From: Pempheris klunzingeri
Lineage: Eukaryota > Chordata > Actinopteri > Acropomatiformes > Pempheridae
Assembly: GCF_042242105.1 (NCBI RefSeq)
Contig: NC_092031.1
Span: forward strand, 19,780,162 to 19,844,161
Length of the DNA stretch: 64,000 bases
Direction of reading: 5' to 3'
Under the pieces are notes generated by a model that did not search any database, was not told the origin of the DNA, and saw only the letters and a program-made list of their open reading frames with translations. Position numbers and translations under genes: made by a program. How positions within the stretch are numbered: the first letter of the stretch is position 1; each line of letters starts with the position of its first letter. This document shows positions 1 to 12,600 of the stretch, piece by piece.

Positions 1-502
1 AGATGCTGGAGGCTATTGTGGTATAAAGAGCAGCAAGGTCTGCGTAGAGAGGAGACACACAGGGTTTTCACCCAGGAGAGCAGTGTTTTAACATACGTCT
101 AACCTTAACTCTTACGCCTTCAGCTATGTTAGACGGACAGAGGCTGGTGCATCTCATAAAGAGGGGAATGGATGCCTATTGTGCGCGTATCAGATGTCAG
201 AACATGACAAAGCATCAGTATTTGACAACCTGAGAACAGGTTGGCTCACAGTACATCAGATTCGTCCTCCTGAGTATCTTGGGTCCAGTTTAATTTGGAC
301 CAGAATGCAACATTGGATTGGATCCAGATATAAACTTTTCCAGGTTACCAATTCAACATCACCAGTGCTCTTAATGTTATTACACATCACAATGTAGGCT
401 ACAAGCTATGTCAAGACATACAAGCAGAATAGCCAGAGGCACAACACAGCACAATAGAACAATAGAACAATACAAACACAAAAATGTCGGATGTCAGAAC
501 GT
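1..502. other. Intergenic, nothing recognised
   Basis: Non-coding stretch. Short open frames occur but none resembles a known protein, and no structured repeat or RNA gene is visible. Confidence 0.6.
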
Positions 503-860
503 TCAGAGTTCTTCTTTCTTTGAGGACAGACCTGTATTTTGAAGCTGTGTTTTTAGGAGGTGGATCTTAAGTCTGGCTTTGATTTGCTGTGGTTGGGTAA
601 GAATGGACCATGCTGCTTGAGCATGGTCCTTTGTTGCCTTCCAATTCTTCCATCTAAAATTGAGGTGCTCCCTGGTCCTGTCCCGGCCAGACCCCATGGC
701 ACCCACATCCTGGGTGATTTCAACCCAAATGTCTTTTTTCATTTTGTTATTCAGCTCTCCACCCGTAGTAGAATTCAGACGTCCTATTATTGATCCATAA
801 TGACACTTAACAGCCTCCAGCAGTACAGGAGTTTGTGCAACAGTGAAATCTTGTTGAGTC
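503..860 (-). pseudogene. Myb/SANT-like (trihelix) DNA-binding domain fragment, probably transposon-derived
   Basis: An open frame of about 115 codons on the minus strand carries the pattern of the Myb/SANT-like domain found in Harbinger-associated Myb-like proteins and in NAIF1/MSANTD-type vertebrate genes. Visible pieces are DFT near the start, LLEAV, GRLN, then W-x2-I-x3-V-x-A-x-G, and R-x4-L-x2-RW-x-NWK. In such proteins the domain binds DNA and helps a transposase, or acts as a transcription factor. No transposase, clear start context or downstream domain lies beside it, so it looks like a stranded piece of a Harbinger-type element or a retrocopy of an MSANTD-like gene. Family assignment is by pattern only; transcription cannot be judged. 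Confidence 0.5.
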
Positions 861-3156
861 TTTTTGAGTCCATGGATCAACCTGTCTGCTGTACTGAACC
901 CCAACGGGTCGAGCTGTCACAGTCTGTCTGTGGAAGAATGGGTTCCATGTCCAATACTGTTGTGGTTATTAACTGTACTCTGTATGAGAGGGAGTGGGAG
1001 GACACGGGGGGGGGGGGGCACAGCACCAACATCAGTCGTGAAGTAGCCTGGGACTGTCCATGAGCACTCTATAGAGAGAACTCCAAACCAATCAACTGGA
1101 TGACATAATATTAGAAAACAGTGCCTGTGCCAAATGTGATCGATATGGGCTGTGGGGGGGCCATGCTATGGTAGCTCTTTCTATTCACAAACTCCCCTCC
1201 TCTTGCATGGTATGTGCAATCAGTCACACCAGTGGTGTTAGGCACCCTGCCTAGTGAGAAAAAATCTTTGTCTGGGTTATTTCATCTTCATTTTCAGGGA
1301 ATTAAACAAATTGACCCAGAAGACTGGCGAGGGCAGATCTCATTGATTCCAGCACATGGCCCACTGTGGATTTAGTCACTGCCGCCCACTCAGCTTCTCT
1401 TCAGGTAGTGAACTTGTGCTCCTGACACCGGTGGTCCAAGCGTCTGCACCAGCCCACCTTTTGCCAGACGCGTACGGGCATTTGTTACACTTAAACCAGT
1501 TTTAAAAGTCTCTTCAGGAAGCAGTATTTTACAAATCGACAACATGTGCCAACTGAGTTATCTTTATGACAACTGAGCAAACTCCATTCTCAGAAGAACC
1601 ATCAAAAAAGCTAGTAAGTGGACCTTCAGTTAATAAGTGCACATTTACATTACATCTTCCAGGAGATAAAGCTAAATCCTACATGCTGGTGTGAGTAATC
1701 ATACTAGTATACATAGAAATAAGGAAGTAAACTCAGTGACTGTTAATTACGATTTTGGAATCTCGAAGCACTAGAACAATGCAGCCTGCCTCTGTTATGC
1801 ATTGGAGTGTTGTGTTTGGAACTGTGTTTGACAGAGAGACACAGACGCACATTTCTCCACAAAAGCCTGTGGCTGTATGTGTGTGAGTTCACGTCTAGAA
1901 CACTGGTTGCCAGAGAGAGACATCTTTTCCACCATCCGCCTGCAAGGACAAAGAGCACAGCAGGTCACAGCTTCCATCTGCAGCAGTGTCTCAGCCAGCA
2001 TCATTATGGAAGCAGGACACAAAAACAAGAAGGCGGGAGTTTCACATATTGTCAGGTTTAGGTTTCAGCAAAGACCTGAGCTTTTAACAGCTGAACTGTA
2101 AAGATCCGACTGACTCGTTCCCTCCACAGCGTGTCTGTGGTTTCGTTGAGCAGAACGCCTACATTTGCACTGCTTCTCTGGCCAGAACTCTCATTTACCG
2201 AACATCTTCATGTGCTTGGAATAGCTACAGCATATGAGTGTTCCCTCAGCTGACAATCTACATGGCTCCTAGAGAATATCATCTGGAAAAAAGGTGACGC
2301 TTTCTACAGCCAATTTGAGCCAAAAGTCAGAACGTAAGTTTGCAGCATAGATCACCTTGGCGATTTAGCCAGGTTAAAAGAGAGCCACCTTCATTGCACT
2401 GTGAGATCTAGCTTTAGGCTTAAAGGGGACGTATTCCACTAAATGCACTTTTTAATGTCTTTTCAGTTAGGGGTAATGTACAGCGAGGCGGTCATCACTG
2501 CAAAACGAACCCCTTCAGAATGATTTAAGACCCTGACGCTAAGTGGAGCATCATTGCAACCAATTTGCAATCATGACCCCCGCTCACTGTACATTATCCC
2601 GCTTATTGTACCACTTATTGATTTGAAGATGATTTTCTTGCTTCCGCTATCAGAACTGTGCCTTCAGCAACAGTCCGTTATACAGAAATAACAGACTGAA
2701 GATTGCCATAACTGACCAATTTCAATCGAATGGAATTGAATCGTGTTCAACAACAGTGTGTAATAGATATAATATATGTGCCTGGTGTCCCTGGAGACCC
2801 TGAGACTATGAGAAAAGGTCATCCTCTCTCTTCCTCTTTCTCCGTCTTTCAGTAAATATGTGTAAGAATGTTCCGTTTAGTTTTGGCCGTGTGTGTGACG
2901 TCAGCTGCAGGGATCTGTTGACATGTGACCTAGCTCTACTAATAAGATGTTGAAGGTACAAACAAATCATGCAAATTGTTCAGTTGTTGGCTGTAAAACT
3001 CTAATAACAGTGTTCATAACAGTGTTCCTCCCCCATCTAAAGAGATGAGGACCAGAGGATTCTGTGTCCTCACAGCCACTGCAAAACACAGCTGTGTAAC
3101 ATTATTTTACTTGGGTCTGCTTTATTAAAGAGAGAGAAGCTGTAGAAAGTATACAG
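861..3156. other. Intergenic, no gene recognised
   Basis: Non-coding. It holds a short G run near 1008-1018 and one copy of a 22-bp segment (1566-1587) that recurs at 5018-5039. The stretch around 2420-2640 reads like a dispersed teleost repeat, but I cannot name the family. Confidence 0.5.
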
Positions 3157-3600
3157 CACATTTTTCAGTGTTAATGTATCACTAATAGGGTTAAATTTAA
3201 CACTATTTCCAGTGTATTTGGTGCCATTCGGAATTAGTGTTAAATTGACTCTTGCCCCAGTGTTAAAATTTTAGAGTTAAATTAACTTTAAGTTACACTA
3301 TAGTGTAACTTAAACATAACACTATAGGCTACGAGGTATAACTGAGGGGTGTACATTTCATTCTGAGGAGTGCTGACAAATCAACTGTGATTGTGTTAAA
3401 TTCTGGTTTACACTACTTACACTACAATGAGCTATTACAAGTTAACACTGGAGGGTCAAATAACTCTCATAAGTGATGTTGATTCACAAAAATGTGTCAA
3501 TAATAAACCCTCTTTCAGTGAAAAACAGTGTTAAGGAGTTGAATCCTAACATTTATTAACACTCCTCGGGACTCTTAGTGTCAAATTACATCTAAGCACA
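3157..3600. repeat. Palindrome-rich, MITE-like AT-rich repeat
   Basis: The segment is built from many forward and inverted copies of the word AGTGTTAA and close variants. It contains a perfect 28-bp palindrome at 3287-3314 (14-bp arms, no loop). It has no coding capacity. This composition is typical of miniature inverted-repeat transposable elements of fish genomes; the exact ends and the family were not determined. Confidence 0.5.
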
Positions 3601-3769
3601 TTTTATTAGCTTCTTCCCCAAAGCTGTCACCTTTTTGAACTCTGATCTGCACTGACGTTTCTGCACTGATGTCACCTCATTATTACTTTACTGCATTCCA
3701 GCACTGATGCCACTTATTTAATTATTTATTACTGTGTTTTTATACTGTGTTATACTTTTTTTTGTGCCT

Positions 3770-4034
3770 GCAGTTTGCATACCAGGCCGACATCGGTGTG
3801 GAGGATGCCCTGATCTATATGCGTCACAGAGCCTATTCACACCTGGAGAAGCCACAAAGCACCGTGAGGATTATGTTTTTTGACTTTTCCAGCGTTTTTG
3901 ACACGGTGCAGCTGCTCCAGCTGGCTGAGAAACTCTCTGTGTTGCAGGTGGACCAGGATCTTGTGGCCTGGATCCCAGACTACCTGACAGGATCCTGGTC
4001 CTGGTTCTCCTGCTCTGGTTCTCTGGCTTCATGA
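3770..4034 (+). pseudogene. Non-LTR retrotransposon reverse-transcriptase fragment (L2/CR1/Rex1-like)
   Basis: The translation reads FAYQAD-x-GVEDAL, then a block corresponding to RT motif A (MFFDFSSVFDTVQ), then LLQLAEKL and W-x-PDYLTG. This is the usual order in the reverse transcriptase of teleost L2/CR1/Rex1 LINEs, where motif A normally reads FVDFSSAFNT or similar and carries a catalytic Asp (kept here in FDFS). Only about 85 residues remain, without endonuclease or the downstream YxDD motif, so this is a dead 5'-truncated fragment. The following LINE-type 3' tail probably belongs to the same insertion. Confidence 0.75.
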
Positions 4035-4401
4035 ATCACTGCTGCGGATCGTCGGCCACCCATCATGTTTTTCAATGTTACCATATTGCTAATTATTAGT
4101 CACACTCCTATTGTCAGTGCTATAGCTGCTGTTAGTATGTTGGTCGCTGTTTGTTCTCTCTCTCTGTCCAACCTCCACCCAACACATTGAGCCTGGGTCT
4201 GTTGGAGGTTTCTTCCTGTTAAAGGGGAGTTCTTCCTCCACTGTTTCCTAATATAATATCTGATGCTGCTCATGTGGGGATTGTTGAATCCTTAATGTTG
4301 AATTCCTGAATCGTTGGGTCTCTCTCTAATTAAAGAGTTTGGTCTAGACCTGCTCTTTATGGAAAGATAACGCTGTTATGAATTAGCACTATATTAATAA
4401 A

Positions 4402-4435
<34 letters not shown>

Positions 4436-4436
4436 G
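4035..4436 (+). repeat. LINE 3' tail ending in (ATTG)n
   Basis: The segment has the familiar teleost LINE tail: GTTGGAGGTTTCTTCCTGTT, then AAAGGGGAG, TTGTTGGGTCTCT-like and GGTCTAGACCTGCTCT words, then AATAAAG and eight or so ATTG units at 4404-4435. Such tails are read by the element's own reverse transcriptase. It follows the RT fragment in the same orientation. Confidence 0.7.
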
Positions 4437-4602
4437 GGACAGTACCTGCTGATTTGCAGACTGGGGTAGTGGTCCCCATTTTTTAAAAGGGGGACCAAAT
4501 GGTGTACTGTAACTATCAGGGTGTCACACTGCTCCCAGGGAGAGTCTACTCCAGGGTGATGGGTAGACTGAGTGCACTGGGAAATAGATATAAAGAAAAA
4601 CA
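4437..4602 (+). pseudogene. RTE-clade LINE reverse-transcriptase fragment
   Basis: The nucleotide sequence decodes, with a stop inside, as QTGVVVP-x-F-x-KGD, then NYQGVTLL and GRVYSRV. This matches the block before motif A in RTE/Rex3-type reverse transcriptases (usually NYRGITLL). It is about 55 codons of a degraded copy, next to the L2-like tail, suggesting nested insertions. Confidence 0.5.
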
Positions 4603-4640
4603 ATGGAAGGTGTGTCCAAACTTTTGACTGCTACTGTACA
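4603..4640. mobile_element. Tc1/mariner-like terminal repeat remnant
   Basis: The word GTGTGTCCAAACTTTTGACT followed by a TACTGTAC-like end is the outer terminal sequence of a common teleost Tc1 family. The same terminal sequence in reverse complement opens the element at 14391. No transposase is attached here. Confidence 0.45.
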
Positions 4641-7600
4641 TTGAAACCTTGATACCGTATGTTTGATAAATGGGATGGGGGTGGTTCTGATGGTCCCTGT
4701 TAGGTTAGCAGCATTCTTCTAATCTAAGGACAGGGCAGGATTTTTATCATCTACTATCATCAACCTGTTGGCCCTGAGTGGCCCTCTCTCTCTCTCCCTG
4801 TCCTCCTCCTCCTGATAAGATGTCTTGTTGTCCACTACGCACCATTAACCTTTTATGTTGAGTGATGATTAGAGTCCTAATTGAAATACTGATCTGTGTC
4901 ACTGTTTCCTGTACACTGTAGTGTTCCCATCAGCCTTGGATTGATCTTTCATACTTGATGTGTTTCCACTGACCTGATGCCAATTATGATTTTATGAGCT
5001 GATGACACACTATCTCCATGACAACTGAGCAAACTCCATCAGCTGATGAGAAAAGTAAAATGTGGTTGAGAGCTCTGGGGAAAGGCTAGTGAGTAAGCAG
5101 TTGTTTAAGATTATTTTGTCAAAGTACATGACGGTAACTAGACGTGACTAATCTTAAAATGATTATCTGTTACGCTACACCAAACATTCCCAAATGTAAT
5201 GATAGGAATTATCATAGCTGTCAGGTATGTGTACATCAAATGTTCCATTGTATTAACGTCTATTCCCTCCTCATACTTTGCGTTGGTTCAGCCACTTATA
5301 ACTCCAGTTGTTATTTACTATCAGTGTGTGAATAAGATATCACTGGGAATTGCATCAGTATATTTCAGTGTGTGTACAGAACTGAGGAGCAGCAGCTCAT
5401 TGTCTGATAATACACATCATAGACCGTACTTTAATGAACATGGTGCAGCTCCACGTCCACTACACTGCTCTTCAGCATCTTACGAAAGAAGCACTTCAGC
5501 TGAGTTTTCTTTCACCGTTTGGCTGCACTACTTTCAAACATCCACTAGATGTCCCCATTAGTGAGGGAAACTGCTGAAGACATCACCCAGATGAGTGTTT
5601 GTTGAGATTTGTAAACCCTGGATAATCAGGATTCAGCTGGTAAATCTACGTTCCTCTTATCTTCACCTATGAATTCAACTATTATCCTACATACTCTGCA
5701 TATACAGTATGGCCCCACACTGACCAGTGGTCCTCTGGACTCACTGCTGTGTTCAGAGACTAAAACTGCACCTCCATGTCTCTACAAACTCATGCTTGTC
5801 TCAGCCAATTATTTATGGGTGTAGATCACATTAAGTCTGTGTAAGGAGCTCAGGGGCCCTTTTTAGAAGCTCAGGTTTTTGACCATTAGGCTGTAATGAG
5901 GTGGGCAAAAATGAGCTAAAGCAGTACAGTGTGTCCCACCTTCAGACAAAGTTTATTGGTTATTGATTTAATTTTCTGCACTGATTAACAGCCATTTCAG
6001 AATATGTAAAAATAAATATTGGACAAACATACACTTCAGTTTGGTATTAGTGAGCTACTCAGCTGTAACATCCAATATACTGTGTGTGTTCTGTGGTATG
6101 CCCTGCATATGTCTGGACATGGTTTTGATGCGGGGTAGAGAACAGAAACCCTCTAGTGATTGGATTAAACCTCCTCAACCCTGGCTGCTTGCCAACTAGC
6201 CAGGAGTACACTCTGTCCTACACTACACTGTCTTCACTGGTTTTCATATACAAAGTTAAGGGAAGGTTAGCGTGCGTGTTGTGCTTGGATCGGTCTTTCC
6301 TCAAAGTCTCCACGAACACCACACCTCCTGTTCTTCAATCAGAGCAAATGGTAAAGAAGACCTCTATTACTGAAAACACTCCACTTTAGTTTACAGGAGG
6401 TTAATATTAGAACTATCTGGAGCCTTTGCCAGTATATACATGAGAGAGGAGCAGGATAAACCGTGGCCAGGTCACTAGTCTGTCACAGGGCTAGAAACAC
6501 ATTCAGACTCATGCCCACACCCACTGTCTCTGTGTTCTGGACTGTGGGTGGAAACTGGATCGGCTGTCAGTTGTCGATGGGATATAGATTTCAAATTATA
6601 CCAAAGGCAAACATTTTTCATCATTCTTCAGAACTACATTCTTTTTGCCATTGTGTCATCAAAACTCTGGTTAATATCATTACATTATATGGTATATGGT
6701 GAACACTGCAGTAAATGGTTTGCTGTATAAATATCGAAAATTGGATTTTTCTAAGTGATAAAGTGCAAAGACGGCATAAAAAAGACCATCGCAAGAAACT
6801 GGTGGAGAATCATGTCTGAGCTTGTGAACATGTCATTATCATCACATGTCATTATTCCTACAGGATGTGAATGCAGCCTGCAGACTCCATGGAGAGCATT
6901 GGTCTACACGTGCCACTTGGTTATCCAATGTGTAGAACAACAGGTCTGCCATGTGAGCTGCCTCAGCCCTATGTTGAGTGGCTCACAGGCGACCAATAGG
7001 AGAAAATCTGCGTGGCTGGTCCATATGCAGCCAATCAGAAAAATCTCAGCTCGCACCAGTGGGCGTGGCTACAGAGCTGGAGCTGACCTAACTTGGACAT
7101 GAATAGGATCTCCTCTGTCTATGTAGCTATGGGATCTGTCAGTCTCTTCCTGTGTCGCTTCATATGCTCATCTAAACAGAATTCAAGCATATAAAAAGGA
7201 AATGACAATGTGTCGGCACTTTCCAGTAGCTGCCAGATGGCTGCAAAAACACGATGCACCTCAGCTGCCAAACAATACATCTCTCACCTTGTCATTTGTC
7301 GCCCTGACTAAATGATAGCAAGCTCACCTTCTGTCATTTGTCACCTATTTTATTTCCTCACAACATGTATTATGTTATAAATTTGGAAAATATATGATGC
7401 AAACTTAACTAATACTGTAAAACTCCTTGTTTATCGGTTGCCTTTCTGGCAATAAGGGCGAGCCTCTGACTGCTCCTTTACTTCTCTAGAACAGGGACAT
7501 ATATTCCTCCTCTGATTGCCTCTGCCGTCACCTTTCATGTGATGTATTCCAAGGGGAAAGTTCCATGGCCTACTTCTCCTGGACCTGAGACTGACAGAGG

Positions 7601-8700
7601 AAGTGGGTGCTAAAAGATGCTGACTCAGAGTGGTTTTTCGATGTTGCTGTTGTGTAATAAACCCAACAAACAACACTACATTTCACCTCTGTTTGTCACC
7701 TTGATTATCACAGTACCATTTGGTAGGGGACGCTGTGTGTCTCAGTGCTGTGGACCGTGAATGCTGTAACAACACACAGATTTAATGCGTCTCATCTCAA
7801 GCAAAATGTAAATCAAACGACATCCATGGGAGTGGGGCTCATGGGGGTTGTTTTTGGCTACCACAAAAGTTTGGTAACATACAGTCTAGGTATTTCTAAA
7901 ACTGAAGGACTTTGTGTCGCAGATTCATTGACAACAGATTTCTCTGACACCATGACAACACGTACATACCACACACAGTAGCTGCTGTGCTACTCTGAGA
8001 ACAAACCGCGGTCCAAACATGCACATGCATGCTGTGGCCTGGACCGGTTTCATTCTTGTTTGGCTGAATCAGCTCTGCAGAGCACTGCTGGCAGCAGGTC
8101 GAAGGCTGCGTGTTCGTCTGCAAATATCTGTGTGTGTTCTTCTATACTGTGCATCACATAATTTAGCTTTGAATTACTACTTCCAATGAATAAACAAGAG
8201 AGTCATTAATATGTTAACTGTGGGGTGGTCAGTGTATCTTCAATAAGCCTTTCATTTAGTGTTACTGAATATTGTCGTGTTTTATTCTCTCCAGTGGACA
8301 AAATGTAGATATAGTTATGCCTGGGTGACACGTTGAACTGTTTGTATTTTACTCAAGTAAGAAGAATTTGGTGATAATATTCTAAACGTTAGTTCGCTGG
8401 CAGTCTACGGCTACTTGTGTCACACACAACATGAAGTTCACTGCGAGCAGAAGAAATCCAGGTGTAGTCTGCGTCCAGGGAGAGGCTGCAGCAGAGCTCA
8501 GGTCTGCTGGTTAGTCATGTGGTCACAATGAGGCATTGCTACAGCAGGTGAGCCAGTTCCCAGTAAATGAAACATTTCATCCAGTCTGTGGAAGCAAAGG
8601 AAGACATGATGTATCTGTATGGAAATAACCTTGGCACATTGTAAAACGACCAACTTCTGTCTGCCTCTCAGCACACCGCCACACTGTTTCAGGGCTTTTT
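4641..8700. other. Intergenic, no gene recognised
   Basis: About 4 kb without a supported gene. Contents are a second copy of the 22-bp word (5018-5039) and a badly decayed dispersed repeat near 6440-6560. The longest open frames (115-120 codons) have no recognisable motif and sit in repeat-like sequence. Confidence 0.55.
6440..6560. repeat. Decayed copy of the interspersed repeat seen at 10799, 28405 and 51439
   Basis: Words resembling GGTCACTAGTCTGTCACAGG, then ACACATTCAGACTCA, then TGTTCTGGACTGTGGGTGGA occur in the same order as in the better preserved copies. The match is loose. Confidence 0.35.
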
Positions 8701-9163
8701 CCACATTTGCCTGCAGTTGCTAGGGGAAGTGACGTCACCAGCGAATGACAGCTTTCACGGTGGAGGAGACGTCGGACCGTTGAGTGGAGCGGCGAACGAC
8801 TGGGAGCGAGTCGACCTGCGAAATCCGTCTCCATCTTCATGCTTCTTGGCAACAATGACCCCCAAAATGCGGAGAACATAAACTACGCCTTTTACACTAT
8901 CGGGCGATATCGATATTATAGGTCTTCGTTCCTCAGAAAGATAGAAAAGGGATGGTGACATTTACATTGTTTCAGAAGGAACTGGGATTGTGGGGGACGG
9001 GGTGATGTCAGTGTGAGTTAATGGGGTTGTAAACCGGTCACGGAAGGTGGACTATTTGCCGAGGTGCTGCAAACAAAGGCTGAAAGGCTGAGCAGTGCGG
9101 AAAAACACCGTTCATTTCCCGGGGACAAGCGGAGCAGCAGACGTAGCGCTAGCTAACAGCGAC
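8701..9163 (+). promoter_or_regulatory. csnk1d: csnk1d promoter region and 5' UTR
   Basis: The 460 bases before the csnk1d start are richer in G+C and CpG than the flanks, as expected of a housekeeping-type promoter without a TATA box. The start codon at 9164 sits in a good context (purine at -3, G at +4). No splice acceptor is obvious just upstream, so 5' UTR and first coding exon are probably one exon. The transcription start cannot be placed from sequence alone. Confidence 0.6.
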
Positions 9164-9611
9164 ATGGAGCTCAGAGTGGGAAACCGATACAGACTGGGCA
9201 GGAAAATAGGAAGTGGCTCTTTCGGCGACATCTATTTGGGTGAGTAACGTGTTATTTTCCGCTTGCTGGCACGTACACTACGCAGGTGTCGTCCCCGGCC
9301 CTTCGCCGTTACTGACAGCCAGCCCACACCACCGGAGGGTCACGTTATGTCACGCTCGTATTAACCTCGGCCCGTTACGTCAGCACGGACCGGTCGGTGT
9401 TTGTCAGTGAGCTGCTGAGCCTGCTGCCTCAGCAGGGGGAACTTAGGAGGAACCCCACCGCATTACATGAAGCTTCCCAGCAAACTGTCATCTGCCACCG
9501 TGGACATAGTACATCCCATAATACACCTGACAGGCGACAGCCAAGGCTTTCGTTTTGCTCCTCATAGAAATTACAACTAAGTAAATAGATAGCCTGAGAT
9601 GGCTCATCCTG

Positions 9612-9660
<49 letters not shown>

Positions 9661-12600
9661 TGAGAGAGTGTGTGTGAGAGTGTGTGTGAGAGTGTGTGTG
9701 AGAGTGTGTGAGAGTGTGTGTGAGTGTGTGTGTGTCCTCAGATCTGTTGCATGCTAAACAGAAACCAGTGGACCCACTATAACCAGTCCTATCAGCCCCT
9801 CTCACTTGTCCAACATAGCTTCTTTTTCAGTCTCATAGAGCCGTTGTGTAGTCATGTGAAAATGTTTGTGATGACTTAACCAATGGTCACACTGGTTTTT
9901 CCGGTCGAGGAAGACATCAGTTTCCTCTCATGCAAAACAGCCTTTGATATGCAGGTTTAGGAAGCTTCTCAGTAAGCAGTTATTTACAACTCGGTTTAAT
10001 CTCCCCATGTCATAGCAACGTGCCGGGGTAGTCTCCTTCTCTCACAGAGCCTGTAATACCTTCTCCAGGTGTGGGCATGTTACCTGTCTGTTCTTGACAG
10101 AAGCCTGTAGAAATTGGAGTCCATCCCACATGAATACTGAGTTTGGCACCGCACATGGTACAAACGGTGAAAAAGTATCTGATTTCCTTTGGATAACTTG
10201 GGCTGGTTGCAGCCCCCTCTTGGTGAAGCGTCGGAGTGGATGTGGAAACTGTCCTTAATAGGTGACTGCGACCAGCTAATGTTCCCCCGGTGTTCCCACC
10301 CGGCCATAGAGGAATGTCCACTGAGTGAAACAACTTGGATGCATGAATAGTGAACTTTGTGATGTTTGAGACTGAAGAGAGGTTTTGGAACTTTAGAAAT
10401 GGGGCAGCAACAACAGCCAGCAGACACCAGGGTGACAGAATTAGAGGAAATGGACACATCAGTGGAAGTCATTGCTAGTTTTCTCAAACGGGAAGCGTTG
10501 GTTTCTCAAACCCATGAAGCGTCCCGTATTATGTGAAACACAAAAGCTGCTTTCAGGGCTACAAGTAACGATTAGTTTCCTTATCAATTATTTTGTCTGC
10601 TATTTTCACAAAGAACTGTATGATCTATTAAATGTTCAAAAATAGTGATTAGTGGCATTTAAGCTTGATAAACTACTAAAACAATCAATTATCAAAACTG
10701 TGGCTGAATAATGTTCTGTAAGTAGGCCAGGGTTTCTGGTCCAGATTTCAGTGTCCCAGTTGATAGGCAGGTTATATAAAGAATGAAATCATCAAATCAT
10801 CCAGCCATTATCTATACTGCTTATCCATCAGGGGAGCTGGAGCCAATCCCAGCTGACTTTGGATGAGAGGCGGGGTCATCCTGGACCGGTCGCCAGCCAA
10901 TCACAGGGCCACACACAGAGACAGACAAACACTCAGACTCACCAATTAACCTAACCTGCATGTCTTTGGATTGTGGGAGGAAGCCGTAGTACTCGGAGAA
11001 ACCCCACACAATAAAGTCCTGTCAGTTGAACATGAAACATGTCTGCTGACTGCGTGTTAGTGGCTCCACCTGCAGCACAACACACAGGTGTCAGGTAGTG
11101 GAGTCACAGGAAAAACAAGACGTGAGGTTTAGTTTCAAGATTGTGTTTTTAGACCCAGAACTGCACTGTGAAACTTCAACTTTGCCACTGACTTTGTGCA
11201 ATAAGTTTATATCTACAGGCCTCAGTACACACAGGACACTTTCTGACTTGTTTCCGTGTAAAAGGGCTGTGTACACCAGTCATGACTTTCAAATATTCGC
11301 TCATCTCAAATCTGAAAAAATAACGTAGAACTGCAGAGCGACAGGCCTGGTGTGAATGAAATGTATGAAAAATCAATGTGATCTCTTATCAGTTACAGTA
11401 ACTAATCACAAAGTAAAGCAGAGAAATATGAAAAATCTCCGTATCTGACGAGAATTCAGAAGAACTATACTAGATCATCGTCCCCGCCATCTCGTCAGGG
11501 GTGTCATGGGAGGCATGGCTGAGGTGAACACAGGTGTGTGTGCTGGTGTTAGGTAGTCCTCCAGACAAGTAGACAGAGAGAAGCTCTGGTCAAACCCGAC
11601 TCACCAGCATCATAGCTGGAAGCACTGCAGTTGGTTTTAAGTAAGCATGCCTGGGTCATCAGACATGACTGTACATGGAGAAGTTCAGACTGCTGAGCAC
11701 TCCTATCATGTTGTTGGACTCTTGATAGATAGTTTTAAAAAAATAGCTTGATACTTGCCGACTTGCCATAGATGCCCCGGAGTGTGGCTGCAATGCCCCT
11801 ACTAAAAGTGAACTACCCACACAGTCTGGTATGGTCTGTTGGAACTTAAATCCTTCAAAGAAACTTGTGGATTTCCTCCTTTAAACAACATGCAACGCAG
11901 CAAATTAACAAACGTATGTTTCCCACAGTCTCCATCATCACGTGGGATGTTTTCTCTCACCCTCACCAATATATGTGTAGCGTAATGTTAACTTAAGGAT
12001 TAATAGCTAACACCTCCTCCTAAGTGATGTGTACTGTACAGATGAAGTATTAAACAAGTCCACCAGGATATTACTTCAAGTTTGCGATCCTTAGTGCAGA
12101 GCTGGGCTTCTAATTCACTGAGCTTCACCTCCAACATCATAAACTGCACTTAGTCTGTACCGTTACCATGATTAACACATGTTGAATTTGATGTTCTTAT
12201 CTCTAAGGCGTAACATTTCTGCCTGTATGCTGAATGAACTCTCATGGTTAAGGTTCTAAACAGCTTTGAAAGACCTATTTTATTGACTGATTGCTGATCC
12301 TTCACTCCTCCTAACCAGCCGGTCGGTGCCTCAAGACATCACCAGCTGTTTCAATCTGACATCTTAGAGCAAAAGGCATCTGGCGAGTTTAAAAACAAGC
12401 CTCACCTCATCTGTTCAGGAGACATTTTGGCCTTTGTTGTGACTCAGAAACAGACATCTATAGGAAAGTTTGGTCTGGTTATGAACCGGAGCACCTGCAG
12501 ATGAATTCGATGCCCGGTTCCATGTTCTGATGTTTCTGTTGTCTTTGCTGCCATCTAGTTTATTTTGAACAACTTAATTACAACAGTTACACTAAACAGC

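Noticed and set aside
8577-8961. Possible divergent minus-strand gene at the csnk1d promoter
   Set aside because: Open frames here only reflect the GC-rich promoter. No splice structure or homology supports a gene.
10010-10459. 149-codon minus-strand open frame in csnk1d intron 1
   Set aside because: No domain, signal or family motif is recognisable and a second frame overlaps it over most of its length; length alone is compatible with chance.
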